DNA from: Cladochytrium replicatum
Lineage: Eukaryota > Chytridiomycota > Chytridiomycetes > Cladochytriales > Cladochytriaceae
Assembly: GCA_025526935.1 (NCBI GenBank)
Contig: JAHLKD010000001.1
Span: forward strand, 806,001-870,000
Direction of reading: 5' to 3'
Length of the DNA: 64,000 nt
The notes beneath the pieces are model-generated. The model ran no database searches. It worked only from the letters and a program-made list of their open reading frames with translations, and was not told the origin of the DNA. Positions 52,707 through 64,000 of this stretch are shown one piece after another (position 1 is the stretch's first letter; every line of letters starts with the position of its first letter). A program made the position numbers and the translations under genes.

Positions 52707-54334
52707 TCATTCTGGGTGGTAACTGGACTTCTTCAGCTCTGCATCAATGTATCCCCCCAGTACTCGATCGAGGTCTTTTCCAAACGATGGGTTGATGTTG
52801 CTAAGAGGTACAATCTCTGTCACGGGACTCACTCCAAACCTCTCCCCGTCATCAATATCAACACACTGTACTTCGTCAATGTTGGGCAAACTTGCTTTGA
52901 ATCCACGAGTATGTGCCCACTTGAGCTTCGTCCTAGGCAAAGGTCCAGCCGGGAACGGGTAGTCACGGAACGGCGGCAACTTGTACCGCTTCACATGTGT
53001 CAATATCGAGTTTCCAGGAACGTACTTCTTCGACAGGATATAGCGCTTTAGGAGGTTGATGTGAGCGAAGAGGGGGCCCCCCTCGACGTCGTGCTGGACC
53101 ATGGTGATCCCGCAAAATTTATTACTGAGGGGAAGGTAGAGGCCAGCGGGCGTCAGCCAGTGTGGGATGAAGAAAGCTGGGGTGCTGGTGGCTCTCCATG
53201 AAAGACGGAAAAAGTCCTTGTCCCCGAGGAGAAAGTTCTGATGCCATTTGGTTGCTGCAAGGTCCCGCCAAAAGTATCCAGCAAGGCGGATGGCAAACCA
53301 CGCTCGCTTTCGATCTATAACCATCATGCCCGATTCCTGAAAATAAACTGTGTAAACTCCCGAGCTCATTGGTTTCATATTCAAAAAGCTTGTACCTGCT
53401 CCCACTCATCGACACATTCCAGACCGAATAATCGCCATGCGGGGTTGTATGGATGCATTTTCCAGTAATCCACCCAAAATATACTCCCATATCTCTTGAA
53501 TTCGGGCGATTCGAACAAGAGCTCTGGGTTCTTGAATGGAATCACGTCAGAGTCGAGGTAGAGAATCTCACGGAACGCCGAGTTGGCGATTGCGGCAAGC
53601 TTAATTTGATATCCGTGATCTTCCTTAATGCGATATAAATGGCGATAGTCCTGGACGACCCGATAGAACACTGGTGCCTGTCTGGTCGATAGTTTCGCGA
53701 TTGTCTGCACAATTTCGGCTGTAATCTCCTGCTCGTACGCCCAAACTTCGATGGGCAAATTGCATCCATAAGATCTTAGGAAATCAACCTGAGCGCTTAG
53801 CCATGCCGAAGGGTTCTTCTCAGCGACAGTCACCACGATTCCCCTATCTCTTCGAAGCGGGATATGCCCTGACGCAGATTTTCCGTCCGTTGCGTTGACA
53901 GTAGCCACGTCAAAATAGCCAAATTCAGCCAAAATCGGGTCGACAGCGCTCATGAACTTCTCGTAACCTGGTTCGGATGGACTTGATAGTGTGTTTTCAA
54001 CCCAATCCTGCCACTCTGCACGATGCGCATCGATTTCTGCATGCGACCACTTCTCAAACTCGTGCTGGCCCATCACATTGTACTCCATAGACTTGCTGCA
54101 TGACTGTGGCATGAAGGCTCCGTCTCCGGAAGGATTGGCATCATCTGTGGCTCCATGTATTTGGAAACCAACGCGGGTCAGCGGGTCTGTGAATACGATA
54201 GTCTTATTGTGTGGTGAATTCCGAGATGCGTACGAGAGCAGCAGGGCACTCTGTGCTACCACAAAAACCGCCAGACAGACTATGGGGATTCGCTGCTTGA
54301 GGAGCATGGAATGGTGTGGCGTGGGAACGAACAT
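52707..54334 (-). CDS. MNN1-like alpha-mannosyltransferase-type glycosyltransferase, Golgi type II membrane protein
   Basis: Two exons (53396-54334, 52707-53336) give 522 aa in phase. A signal-anchor (IVCLAVFVVAQSALLLSYA, residues ~16-35) precedes a short stem. The catalytic domain has VDFLRSYGCNLPIEVWAY, the metal-binding EILYLDSDVIPFKNPELLFE, GSIFWVDYWKM, CVDEWEQ at the exon end and ESGMMVIDRKRAWF at the start of exon 2. These align in order with the paralogue at 20023-21791, and both carry the DSD motif. Exon 2 includes GDKDFFRLSWRATSTP and a C-terminal substrate region. Role: probable mannose transfer to glycans in the Golgi. ATG 54334 was chosen; 54307 is also possible. It is divergent from the Na+/H+ antiporter. 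Confidence 0.88.
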
Positions 54335-54998
54335 GGGCTGGAAAGTGGTGGTATGCTGTAAAGAGTGCGAGCGATAAACTGTCCGAGCGAGTGAGAACCG
54401 TGCGATATCTTTGCAAACAATACACACTCGAAGTGTGCTTCTCGTTGCTTGTCGCGTTCGCTGCGCGTGGCGAGCTCGATCGCGCTCGCCGAATCATTGG
54501 CTGAGCATCGCATCGAAATCGATGGAATCGTGGAATATCTGCAGTGCCAGTGTCGAACAGCAGATATTGGATCTTTCGACTTTCGAGCTGGTTTCTGTTC
54601 AATTTCCGCTCGATACTCTCGGCATTAATCACGTGAGCTCCAAAGCAACCTAAAAACCTTGCCGTGAATCGAATCGCCTTCTGAATAGTCTGAATAGGTG
54701 CTCCTCTTAAATTGTTATTGCACATTATTGGAGTATGGCTAATTCGCTGTTGTCTTGCTAGTCGTCTCTCATTGGCCGATACCACGGTACCTCCCCCTCC
54801 TATTGTTGCTCTCTCAACCTCGGATGTTCTTCCCGGAACGCTCGGCACCAGAACATTCTTCCTGCCGCACTTACTTCGCCTGGTCAAAATTCCACCCTTG
54901 CCGCTAAAAACCTTCCAGAAACATTCCGTCTTAACTCCTGCGCCGATACTTCCCTGTTCAAACGCTATCCTACCATTCTCGGGAGTGACAGTACTTCT

Positions 54999-57900
54999 AT
55001 GGCCGGCGGTACTTCCAACGCAACTGCTGGTGGAGGGGACCACGATTCCCATCACTCTCCGCCAGTAAGTTCTTCCATATTCATTTCTTCTTAATTCTGC
55101 CCACTCACTCTTCTACCGTCGCAGTTCTTTCTCGTAGGAGAGAACGACCCCAACACCCTCGCCGCCTTTATCGGTGGCTTCATCGTTCTCTTTGGTAATA
55201 GCTGAAGCATGCATGGAACTCTCGTGCACTTTTTACTAACATCCGCTCATTGGTATCTGTTCATTTGTAGGGTTTGTCTCGTTCATTGTGAAGCAGCGAC
55301 TATTCATCTCTGAGACGATCGTTGCAACTGTCTTTGGAATAATTGCTGGTAGGGACTAGCTTGATCATCTTCAAGTATTGTTCCTCACACGCAATAATTG
55401 CTAAGGCCCAAAGTGCCTTAATATCTTCAACCCAGCTGCATGGGGCGACACAACATCCATGACATATTACTTTGCACAGTCGGTTTGCGCAATTCAGGTC
55501 AGCTTTTCAAAGGGGGATATCTGAATTTACCCATCTGATTTCAACGTTCTTATAGATTATGGCTGCAGCTATCAACCTTCCTAAGAAGTTCTGGATAAGT
55601 AGATGGAAATCTGTCCTTATTCTTCTCGGACCTGTAATGATTTACGAATACATCATCACTGCAGTTTGCGTCTACCTAATCCTTGGAATTCCATTCGTAT
55701 GTAAACTGAACAGGTGTCAAAAATAGCCGCGGCTGAACCTCGCTCCTTTTTTCAGCTCGAGTCGCTCATCATTGCGTCTTGCACTGCTCCTACTGATCCA
55801 GTCTTGGCCAACGCCATTGTGAACGGAAGGTTTGCAGAGTTGCACATTTCTGTGCCTATTCGCCACCTTCTTTCGGGAGAGTCTGCAGCCAATGATGGTA
55901 AATAGACAACACTTAATAGCCCATTGGCTCTTCGATCTCACACCCCATATCAAAGGTTTGGCCATCCCTATGTTTATGCTCCCCGTCTTGCTCCTCCAGC
56001 ACGCTGATCATCCCGGAGAAGCTATAGGAAAGTGGTTTTACGTCACATGGTTGTACGAAGTTGGTGTTGGGGCAATTGCGGGCTTACTTATCGGTCTCGG
56101 GGTCCGTGTTGCGCTTAAATTCGCCGATATGCGCCGGTGGATCGACAAGAACAACTTCCTTAGTTTTGAAATTGCTCTGGCGGTACGTACAACGTGGTGG
56201 GGTTTCAGATGTTGCACTAAAATTTTCGAATTATTGTGCAATAGGTTTTCATCATCGGATTTGCATCGCTCTTTGGTGTTGCATCCTTCCTCACAACGTT
56301 CACGGCAGGCTTGGTCTTTGCTTGGGATGACTGGTTCACTGAGCAGCGTGAAGAGGCCCACGTCCAAGAAGCTATCGATATGCTCCTGAATCTGACGTTC
56401 TTCCTGTACTTTGGTACAGTTATTCCGTTCGAATCGTTCAACACCGACTTGATCCCGATTTGGAAGCTTTGTCTGGCAGGGATTGTCGTTATGATAGTGA
56501 GACGTGTACCGATTGTCTTCATCTTCCAACGATATCTTGGAGGCGTCTTTACATATCAGGAGGCATTCTTCGTGGGATGGTTTGGACCCGTAGGTGTCGG
56601 TGCCCTTTGGTACATGGTAAGTGGAAAATGTTAAAATTCGATGTATTGCACAAAGCTGAACGTTTGCTAGGCCTACGGCATGCAGTTCTTCCCTAACAAC
56701 GTCTACTTCATCCCGGTGGTCAGGTACGATAATAACTATACCTCCCTCGAAAGACCCGAGTGCTCATTTCCTTCGTATCAGCTTCTTTGTGTTATCCTCC
56801 GTTATTATCCATGGCATTACAGCTCCGTTCGTTCACGTTACGCTTCTAACAGTGTCCCACACACGTTCGCGTTCTCGTGGTGGCGACTTGTCCGTACCAG
56901 CCTGGCCATCAGATATTCCTCACTCCACATCAGCCATCTCTGGCCCCATATTGCAGGCTGGATTGGTTCCCTTCAGCTCAAAACCAATCGCACCATTCTT
57001 TCCCAGTGCCTCAACAACCCCAACTCCGGTCCCGCCTCTCACAAACTCCAGCACATTCGCAAGCGGAAACTCATTGGGAAGCGAGACTCTTGTACAGATG
57101 GAAGAAAGCCTGGAGCGGTTCGATACAGGCCACAACAGCGTCCGGCAGCCAACACCGCCATCATCCACCCAGCGCATGGGTGCTGGCCAGTGGATCCTTC
57201 ACACACTCAACAGGATCATGGAGGATGGCGGGCAGCGAAGACGGCGTAGCAGGTCGAGAAGGAGGAGGAGGCGTGATAATAGCATTGAGCGTCAGGCTCC
57301 GGGAACCACGATCATAAGCGGACGAGCCATGAGCGGACGACGAGGGAACTACACGCTTGATTCCGTGATTGACAGTCAAGCAGCCATAGAGCAGATCCTT
57401 CGTGGCAACGAGAGGCGAGACAAGAAAGAGAAAAGCAAGCTTGGAGAGCCTGAGGAGGTTGAAGAGCGACGGGGTCGCGAACCGACGCGACGGTTACCGC
57501 CGACCGAAACTGAGACTGAGACCGAGGAGGAGGAAGTTGCCGACGATGATGATGAGGAAGAGGAAGATGACGGGCTTGTGATGAAGAGGATTGGGACTGG
57601 GCAGAGGATTCCGAACTCTGATGGAGAAGGTTTTACTTTGGACGATGATAGTGATTACGGGCTGCCGCTTGGTCCTGATTTCAGCAGCGGGCCACCGGAG
57701 GGACACCACAGGCTGGGAGACACGACAGACGAGGAGGGAGGCAGTACGAGTGCATCGGCGCCTATTCGTGTCGGCTCAAGTTCGAGCTTCAGGCCGCTGA
57801 TGCCTCCTCCACCCCTACCTGAATCGCAGCTTCTCGATTCTTGGGAAGGGGAATTGGACAGGGTTGGATCCAGCGGGAGTATCTCGCGGCTGATGAAGGT

Positions 57901-58201
57901 CGAGTCGAACCCTAGCATACGGCAATCGCGCGCAGAGGCTGTGCGATCTTCGGGGAGACCGCCGCGAGGGGTGAGCCCGCTCAAACCGATTCTGAGGGTG
58001 GGAACTGGGCAGCTGCCGATTCAACCCGAAAGTGGGAGCGAGGTGTGGAGTAGGGCTAGCGTGAGGGGGTCGGTTTCGGGGATGGGAGTGAGTTTTGCGG
58101 AGGATAGCGTGGGTACGGAAGGGAGCAGAGGCACGGGAGGTGGTGTCGGAGGGAGTGCGGGAGGTGGTGTCGGAGGCAGTGCGGCTCCAGGGGTGCCGTG
58201 A
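54999..58201 (+). CDS. Na+/H+ antiporter, fungal Nha1 type, plasma membrane
   Basis: About nine exons. From ATG 54999 (MAGGTSNATAGGGDHDS) the first transmembrane helix is in exon 2 (LAAFIGGFIVLFG). Exon 3 gives FVSFIVKQRLFISETIVATV and FGIIAG, the usual Nha1 opening. The ion-binding region reads SCTAPTDPVLANAIVNGRFA and LLSGESAANDGLAIPM, with the functional Thr-Asp pair and the Asn-Asp pair of the CPA1/fungal family. Twelve or so helices follow, to FVLSSVIIHGITAPFVHVTL. The last ~440 residues are a long cytoplasmic tail with a basic RSRSRRRRRRD run, an acidic run near 57530-57590 and a Gly/Ser/Val-rich end. It exports Na+/K+ for protons. Upstream plus-strand frames (54712-54998) remain open and could add an N-terminal extension. 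Confidence 0.9.
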
Positions 58202-58760
58202 TGAGTTTACAGTTTCGTTTTTTGTTTCATTTGCCATATTGCTGGGGTTGCTTTGTTCTCATTTGAGCATGTCGATTGTTTTTGAATATCTCTTCGTTCA
58301 ATAGGCTTCTTTGGTTGTCAGGAGGTACGCCACCACTGTCTGTGCTCTCTCTGATTTGCTTTCTGTCTCTTTGGGGAGTGTGAGTTTTTGGGAATTCTTG
58401 CAGAAAAACATCCCGACCAACTTGTCTTCGATCCTTTCACCTTCGGGATTCTTTACCACCTTTTGTTTTTTATTTCTCACAAGGAGTTCAGTTTTTTGAG
58501 CAAAAGCCCACTATTACACTTTGCAGATTATGTTTTATGCGTGAATCGCATGTCATCTCAATTTCCCAGCGTTAGTTTTCACTCTCCTTAGCTAGATACA
58601 TCAGCTGTCTTTGACCTGAACCGAGACTGCTCCCCGTCGCAAAAATACTTATTTCTCTTATTTGCGCTAGCGGATATGTTGTTAGGATCCCAACGCTCCC
58701 CAGAAAATAACTCGAATTTGGCCCCAAAAGAGATTTATGTTCAAGTTGGATTTAGTTATC
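58202..58760. other. Intergenic between convergent antiporter and RMI1
   Basis: 559 bp, T-rich on the plus strand, without coding character. It should contain the 3' ends of both convergent transcripts. Confidence 0.5.
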
Positions 58761-60142
58761 TCAGTACATTTCCTCATCAGAATCCAAAACTATAATGCTG
58801 TGATCCTCCGCGGGTCGTTTCCTTGATCCAGGGACGGCCGCTGGTGGAAGAGCTGAAGCAACTTGGGCGTTTTTCTTTTCCATTTGACGCGGAACATCAT
58901 CTATCAAAGTCAAATCAATCTCCTCACCCCAATCAAACTCCTCTTCCATTAGGTCGGCATCGGAGAAGTGGGCGTGATCTGGTTCACGTGGTGGAAGAGG
59001 TGCATAGTCGTCCAATAGTGCCTCGTTAGATTCAAGGGCTGTGAGCATCCAGTCGTCATCGTCGTCCAACAATATTGGTTCGTCATCGACCGGATGCCGT
59101 GGTGGAAGATTGTTATGGTTGGCAAGCTGCAGTTTTCGGTTTGGTGGTGCTTGTGGATGTTGCAGACGCTGTTGGGCGGGAGGGGGAGCAGATATTTGGT
59201 AGTGATTAGGTTGGATTTGTGGATTTGAAAAGTTGTCATTTTGTGGCAGGTCCCACGGATCTCTTTCATCGACTGCCGGGTTTTCTTCATCTAATGGAAG
59301 ACTTTCAACTGAAATTCAGCGGCAGGAATACCATTCAGCGCACAGTGTTACCCCAAACGCAATCGCAGTGCTGTTTCGAGTCTGTCTACCGGTGAATTGT
59401 TTTCGAAGTCGGGTATGGATCCGCCTAACACTTGGGCAGTTCCGGGCGCAAAAAATAATATCCCATTCTTGTTAATTGGACTCTTCAGCAGAATCTGCTC
59501 TTGATAGCCGATGAGACGAACGGTTACAGGAATGATTGCATCTCCTACCTTCACACCATTCGGAGAGAGCAAGCTGAGCCCCGGTAGCGGTACAAGCTCC
59601 ATTGCCACAATATTCACGACGCCGTCGGTAAGGCTCAACTTGAGCAAACCCCTCGGTAATGTTTTCTCAAGTGCCTTTAGCTCAACCGCAGCCTTCCTTT
59701 GCATTGGATTCATTTCGGCCCAGCCTATTATCCCCGCGGACTCCTCAACAACAAGTTGTCTCTCCGCATCTTCCATCCTAACACCCGTTTGCGCGCGGAT
59801 CTGTAGGATCCTTTCGAATCGTTTCCGTCTTGTCACCCTTGCTACTGTGACGATGTCGAGTAGCGACTGAGCCGAGATACTGATCTCCTCTATGGATGCG
59901 ACTTGGAGAGTGGCATTGAAACCCTTTGGATTACGTGCAAAGGATGTTAGTGTGCCTGGGCGTTTTGCTGTTTGTGCGAGGTTGGTGTTCAGGAGTTTTC
60001 GCCGTACGAAATCGACGAGCTGGCCAGGTCTAATGTTTCCCAATCTGGTTGATTCTTCCACTGCCGCTGCGATCCAGTCCTCTCTTACATCCAGATTGAT
60101 CGACCTCAACATAAGCGAAACGGGTGCTGGAACACCTGCCAT
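58761..60142 (-). CDS. RMI1: RecQ-mediated genome instability protein 1
   Basis: Two exons (59352-60142, 58761-59301) close in phase to 443 aa (donor GTAACA, acceptor GAAAG). The N-terminal helical domain (REDWIAAAVEESTRLGNIRP) is followed by the OB fold: LPRGLLKLSLTDGVVNIVAM, ELVPLPGLSLLSPNGVKVGD and KNGILFFAPGTAQVLGGSIP. The LPRG.LKL.LTDG and F.P...QVLGG blocks are RMI1 signatures. The second exon is Asn/Gln/Pro-rich then acidic (LLDDDDDWMLTALESNEALL) and ends in an acidic DSDEEMY tail, probably unstructured protein-docking sequence. RMI1 stabilises the RecQ helicase-topoisomerase III complex that dissolves double Holliday junctions in the nucleus. Confidence 0.9.
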
Positions 60143-60265
60143 TCAGAATTGGAGTGTGTGGCTTGGCGGGTGCACAATTTCAAGATTTCAATGGGATTTT
60201 CGTGTTGTTGGGGGCAGCAAGGGCTTATGGCGGAGGGGCGGCAGTGAGGTTTGAGACTGTGGAGA

Positions 60266-60639
60266 ATGAACAACATCGCTGCGGCTGCACGGTACTCGTC
60301 TGCATACACACCGTCGGAACCGGCACCGAATGCGAATGAAGGGGAAAAGAGTTTGCATGAAAGAATTAGTCAAGGAGTTGAAGCCGATCAGACTTCAGGT
60401 TGTAGATGTCTCAGGTAAGATCGCAGAGCACTTGAAGTGATCTTTCTTTTGTAAGTTTGTCCCTGATGGACTTTGTCACGTTCAATTGCAGGCGGTTCGC
60501 ATCACCGTCTTTCGAGGGTGTACCGACCGTTAAGCAACATCAGATGGTGAATGAGGTTCGAAAGGATGACATTAAGGGAATGCATAGTCTTCAACTTCGG
60601 ACTGCTGCAAAAAAGACGTACATTCCCAGAAAAATATGA
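60266..60639 (+). CDS. BolA-family protein, BOLA3-like Fe-S cluster factor; central frame ambiguous
   Basis: Two exons, 60266-60414 and 60492-60639, join in phase (GTAAGA donor, TGCAG acceptor) to 98 aa. The N-terminus (MNNIAAAARYSSAYTPSEPA) looks like a mitochondrial presequence and leads into EGEKSLHERI. Exon 2 carries the diagnostic BolA half: SPSFEGVPTVKQHQMVNEV and KDDIKGMHSLQLRTAAK, closest to BOLA3 by the QHQMVN and MH.L motifs. The end of exon 1, however, looks like BolA only in a different frame (ELKPIRLQVVDVSG), not in the phase-consistent one. So the exact central sequence is in doubt. BOLA3 acts with GLRX5/NFU1 to deliver 4Fe-4S clusters to mitochondrial enzymes. Confidence 0.68.
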
Positions 60640-61298
60640 GTTATTAATAATGGCAAATAGCGGATTGCAGTATTCTCCAGCCCACACGGCATGTCCTCGA
60701 TCCCACAGATTTGAAGCTGACACAAAAATCGGAACTCGTCCAGCTGTTCTTGGTCATGCAAAGGGTGCTTGCGAACCTTCGCGACCTGTGTGTGCTGTAA
60801 GGGTAGACCGCTCACGCTCAGCGAAACCCTACACTGAAATTTTCTTGTATGTACGTGAATGTCATCCTCCATTTTGTGTCTGCCAGTCCTGCGAACTTAT
60901 CGAGATGCGTAAAACACTTTCAAATAAACGTGAACTTCAAAAATACATGGATTATTGAGTCCACCGGGTTTCTTGGTGATAAATTTTTTGTCCTTGCAAT
61001 TGGGTAGTAGAACGCCAGCAACTCAAAATCTGTATATCAGAAGAAGCAACCCATAAGTTCTACACGGTGAGAATTATCATGAAAGAGAAAAATCTAATAT
61101 GTAGTTGTTCGCAAGATGATGGAAGAATGAAAAGGGATAAAAATAAATTGGGAACAAGATTCGACGTTTATATCAGAATTGGAAAATCAAAACACAAAGA
61201 TATAACGATCCGAAGTCCGCAAAAAAAAAAACCAAGAAACAAAATAAAGTACGGAATAAAAAACCACCATCCAACAATCACAAACCCAACCCCTTCCC
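60640..61298. other. Intergenic between convergent BolA and phosphodiesterase genes
   Basis: About 660 bp. Open frames occur on both strands at 60550-60960 but I see no recognisable domain or consistent gene. 61060-61270 is strongly A-rich on the plus strand, fitting the 3' end of the minus-strand phosphodiesterase transcript. Confidence 0.4.
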
Positions 61299-64000
61299 TC
61301 ACAAATCCATATTATCCAAACTCCTCCCCTTCCCCAGCGACACCTCCCGTTCCGCCACCATTCTCGTACTCTTACTCCTCTTCAACCTCGCATCCTTCTG
61401 CCCAACCGAGCGTCCCGGGCTCCCAACGGTGGGCGACATCGACCCCATCGCCGGAACCACCGAACGCCTCCCGGCATTCCTATACACAATATGGTCCGGA
61501 ATCTCGATCGTCCCGGCTGCAACGCTCAGCCGTCTCCGTCCGCGATCGAACAGCGGCGGCGTCGGCGACGGCGTGGTGCTGCTCCGACTGACTCCCATCG
61601 CGGGCGGAATCGGGCTTGCCTCTCGTGGGATTCCGGGCGTGGTTGAGTTGGCGCGGATGGGCGTGTACGGTGTCGATGGGAGGGAGTTGAGTCCGTCGCG
61701 GGAAGGTGTGAGCGAGCCCAGGGAACCGTCAGACGAGCGCTCGAGAGAGGCTTCGGAGATCGCAGCGAAATCGGCCGTGGAGGATGCGGTGAGGGGCGAG
61801 GCATGGGAAGCGTAGAGAGATAAGTTGGTTGCGTCGGGTGCGGAGAGGCGGAGGGCGGAGAGCCGCGATGTGGATGCTGAGATGCCGGACAGATAGCTTC
61901 GGCTGGTCTCGATGGTTGGGTGTGGGGCTATAAGCACTCTGTCTGCGGTCATTCCGACGGAACCAGTGTCTTGGTGCTGCACGTCCATTCGGAGCATCTG
62001 CTCGTTGCGGAGGTTGATGACGGAAGCGTGTAGTGCTGCTGTCGGTGAGTTAATCGGTGTCTTTTCTAAGATGGGGTTAGGTGCGGGTGCTCTGCTTTCC
62101 ATGAACAGCTTTAGCCAGTGATTTCGGTTGCCAAGAAGCATGTCTACGAAAATGGCTGTTCGAGGAACTAGATCGCTAAGCAGCTCAAAAAATGGCCGCG
62201 CAATGATATCATTGAACTCTAAGCCCATCTGCGCCTGATTTGTGTTAGTTCGCTCCATGTTCGGCGAAACCGGTAGGTGGAGTCTCCTTTCCTGGTCCCC
62301 TTGCAGGAAAAACTCCTCGGCAACGAGTTGTGCCCATTTACGGCAGAGCGATAGAGGTCTTGCTGCATTGCTGATGTCTGTACAGCAAGAGCCTCAGTCT
62401 CAAACATCCGATTCATCGTCCTTGCCGACGTACCTGCAGCGTGAAGTAACAAATTGATCATCTTTCTCCGCGCTGGTTCATTATCCTGCAACCGTTTCGA
62501 AATATGCTCTTTCAAGCAAATCTCCTCCGCGCTCTCCTCTACAATCTCATCCACAATAATCTGTTCCTCACGCTCCACATCCTTCACCTCATCAACTTGT
62601 TCCTCGGATTCATACTCGCTCGAATCGCTTCCATATTCATCTTCGTCCTCCCAGTCGTATTCGTCTTCATCATCGCATAACTCCTCGCCTCCAGACTCGG
62701 ACTCATTCCCAGGGAAATCTCTAAGACACTCGTCTGCTATCGCATTGATCCCCTCCAGCATGCTAAAATGGAACACCATGTCCGTGCTGATGATCGCCTC
62801 CGATATGATCACGCGGATATTTTCTGCACGGGCCACGTCGGGAATTGTTGGCGAGGCCGGGGAGCCCGGGTTGGAGTATTTGAAGGGTCTGCGAGACCGC
62901 AAAAACGCCAACCGTTCGAGAAGCTGGTGCTTTGTCAGAAGCTCGTCGATAAACACTCGAGATTGGTTTTCGAGAACTGATGTGTTTTGAAACCGCTGGG
63001 CAACTTCCGTGTGCGCGTTCACCTAATTTTAAAGATTCAGACGGCGTTAGGTATGGTATTCACATCTGAGAGAGGTTTTCTTCAAACCTGGAAGAGGTTG
63101 TTGAACCCAGGATGAAGCGCATCGTGACCCAATCCAGCAATCAAAAGCGCAAATACTTCATCTGAATTAAGCGCTAAGCACTCTGCAGCCCCAAGATCGT
63201 GAAGCATGTAAAAGAGCTGCAGAACAATAGATAAGCGACTACCCACAGAGACTGATGGTGACATTTATTAGTCTCACCATGTAGCAAACGTCGACGGCAT
63301 GGTAAAAAGAGTGATACGGATTATTCGAGTACGATTTGGCCACGTCCACGATGAACGCAAGCAAGAAATCGAGTTCGTCCTGGTGGTAAACGAGCCCCAT
63401 CCTGATGAACAGACCCATAATAATCCCATACAGCTCTAAAAAAAGGTCAGAGTCCGTCCGGCTAATTTATTCCTCGTTTACTCACCAGGCTCACTCCAAT
63501 CCCACACCTTGAAATCGATCCCGAGCCCATTCTGCACTCTCGACATCTCCGCATTCACCCCGGCTGCGGCGGCTACAGCCGCCAAAGCCGCCATAGCGCT
63601 CGGCCGTCTCGACGAGCTCCTTGAGTCCGAACTCGCAACCGACCCCTCCGTCGCCTCGCTCCACGCCCCACCGTCCGCATGTTCCGCCTGCGCAAGCACC
63701 GTCCCCAGCTTTGACTTTTCATCCTGCGCTGCCGCAGCCGCCGTGCGCTCTCGCAACCACACACTCGGCGAAGACGGCGAAGCAGCCTCGGGGTTCTGTG
63801 GGGGCTGCGCGGACGGACGTCGTCGTTTTGCTTTGCGTTGGCAGAACCGCTTCAGACTCGAGTGGACTGTTCTGATGTCGACTGATTCGAGCGGCGTGAG
63901 GACAAAGTCGACTGGGTCGGTGAGGGGTTGGAGTTGCGCGGGGCGGCGGGAGCGTGGGGACGGGGTAGACTTTTCGGGGGAGAAGGGGTCGGGGTCTGTC
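61299..64000 (-). CDS. Class I cyclic-nucleotide phosphodiesterase, N-terminus beyond window
   Basis: The frame is open to the right edge, so the start is missing. An Arg/Ser/Pro-rich N-terminal part and an Ala-rich helix lead to the catalytic domain. Metal- and substrate-site motifs appear in order. YHSFYHAVDVCYM is HxxxHAxD; LIAGLGHDALHPGFNNLF has the HD and HPG metal ligands; VAQRFQNTSVLENQ and IISTDMVFHFSML are core helices. LLLHAADISNAARP gives the third metal Asp, spliced across a GTACGT..ACAG intron at about 62434-62380. An acidic insertion of roughly 75 residues (ELCDDEDEYDWEDEDEYGSD, ...) interrupts the catalytic domain between the STDM helix and ADIS. A Ser/Thr/Pro tail follows to the stop at 61299. 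It hydrolyses cAMP and/or cGMP; which one cannot be told. Confidence 0.9.

Noticed and set aside
54204-55055. 283-aa minus-strand open frame overlapping the glycosyltransferase start.
   Set aside because: It is out of frame with the glycosyltransferase and antisense to the antiporter's first exon; composition is not protein-like. Treated as a shadow.

Overview
This is eukaryotic DNA, almost certainly from a zoosporic fungus, most likely a chytrid (Chytridiomycota). The genes are dense, lie on both strands and are cut by many short introns of about 40-140 nt with GT..AG ends. The gene set is fungal: a SEY1-type ER fusion GTPase, an Nha1-type Na+/H+ antiporter, two MNN1-like mannosyltransferase-type glycosyltransferases, a rotenone-insensitive mitochondrial NADH dehydrogenase and a FUN19/Laf-like SWIRM protein. 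An enkurin gene at 24.0-25.1 kb encodes a ciliary/flagellar axoneme protein, which argues for a fungus with flagellated zoospores. Exon coordinates below were worked out by hand from splice signals. Wherever I give an exon list and a protein length, the reading phases close.

Layout. 0-5.6 kb: UBE3D-like E3 ligase (-), an unresolved fragmented locus (+) and a DUF1992 protein (-). 5.6-9.9 kb: a tandem array of three SDR genes of 3-ketodihydrosphingosine-reductase type, two intact and one decayed. 10-16.3 kb: a PB1-UBA adaptor, a secreted M14 carboxypeptidase and, divergent from it, the NADH dehydrogenase. 16.3-23 kb: GH31 glycosidase, glycosyltransferase and serine dehydratase. 24-31.7 kb: enkurin, an LRR protein, a DUF1684 protein and a degenerate-ankyrin repeat gene with a broken paralogue. 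31.8-37.3 kb: SEY1 and a SWIRM protein.

37.3-44.2 kb is a transposon graveyard without host genes. Decayed Ty1/Copia gag and pol remnants lie on the minus strand. A young 2,356-bp LTR element with two identical 477-bp LTRs and a 5-bp target duplication has inserted inside the old gag. The interior of that element shows no gag-pol. On its minus strand it carries a 208-codon hydrophobic open frame that may be captured host sequence.

44.3-64 kb: a multi-repeat protein of unknown function, a SET-domain protein, a proline-rich membrane protein with unclear exons, the SNRNP27 splicing factor, a second MNN1-like glycosyltransferase, the Na+/H+ antiporter, RMI1, a BOLA3-like Fe-S factor whose frames disagree in the middle, and a cyclic-nucleotide phosphodiesterase running off the right edge. 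I saw no rRNA or tRNA gene and no CRISPR array.
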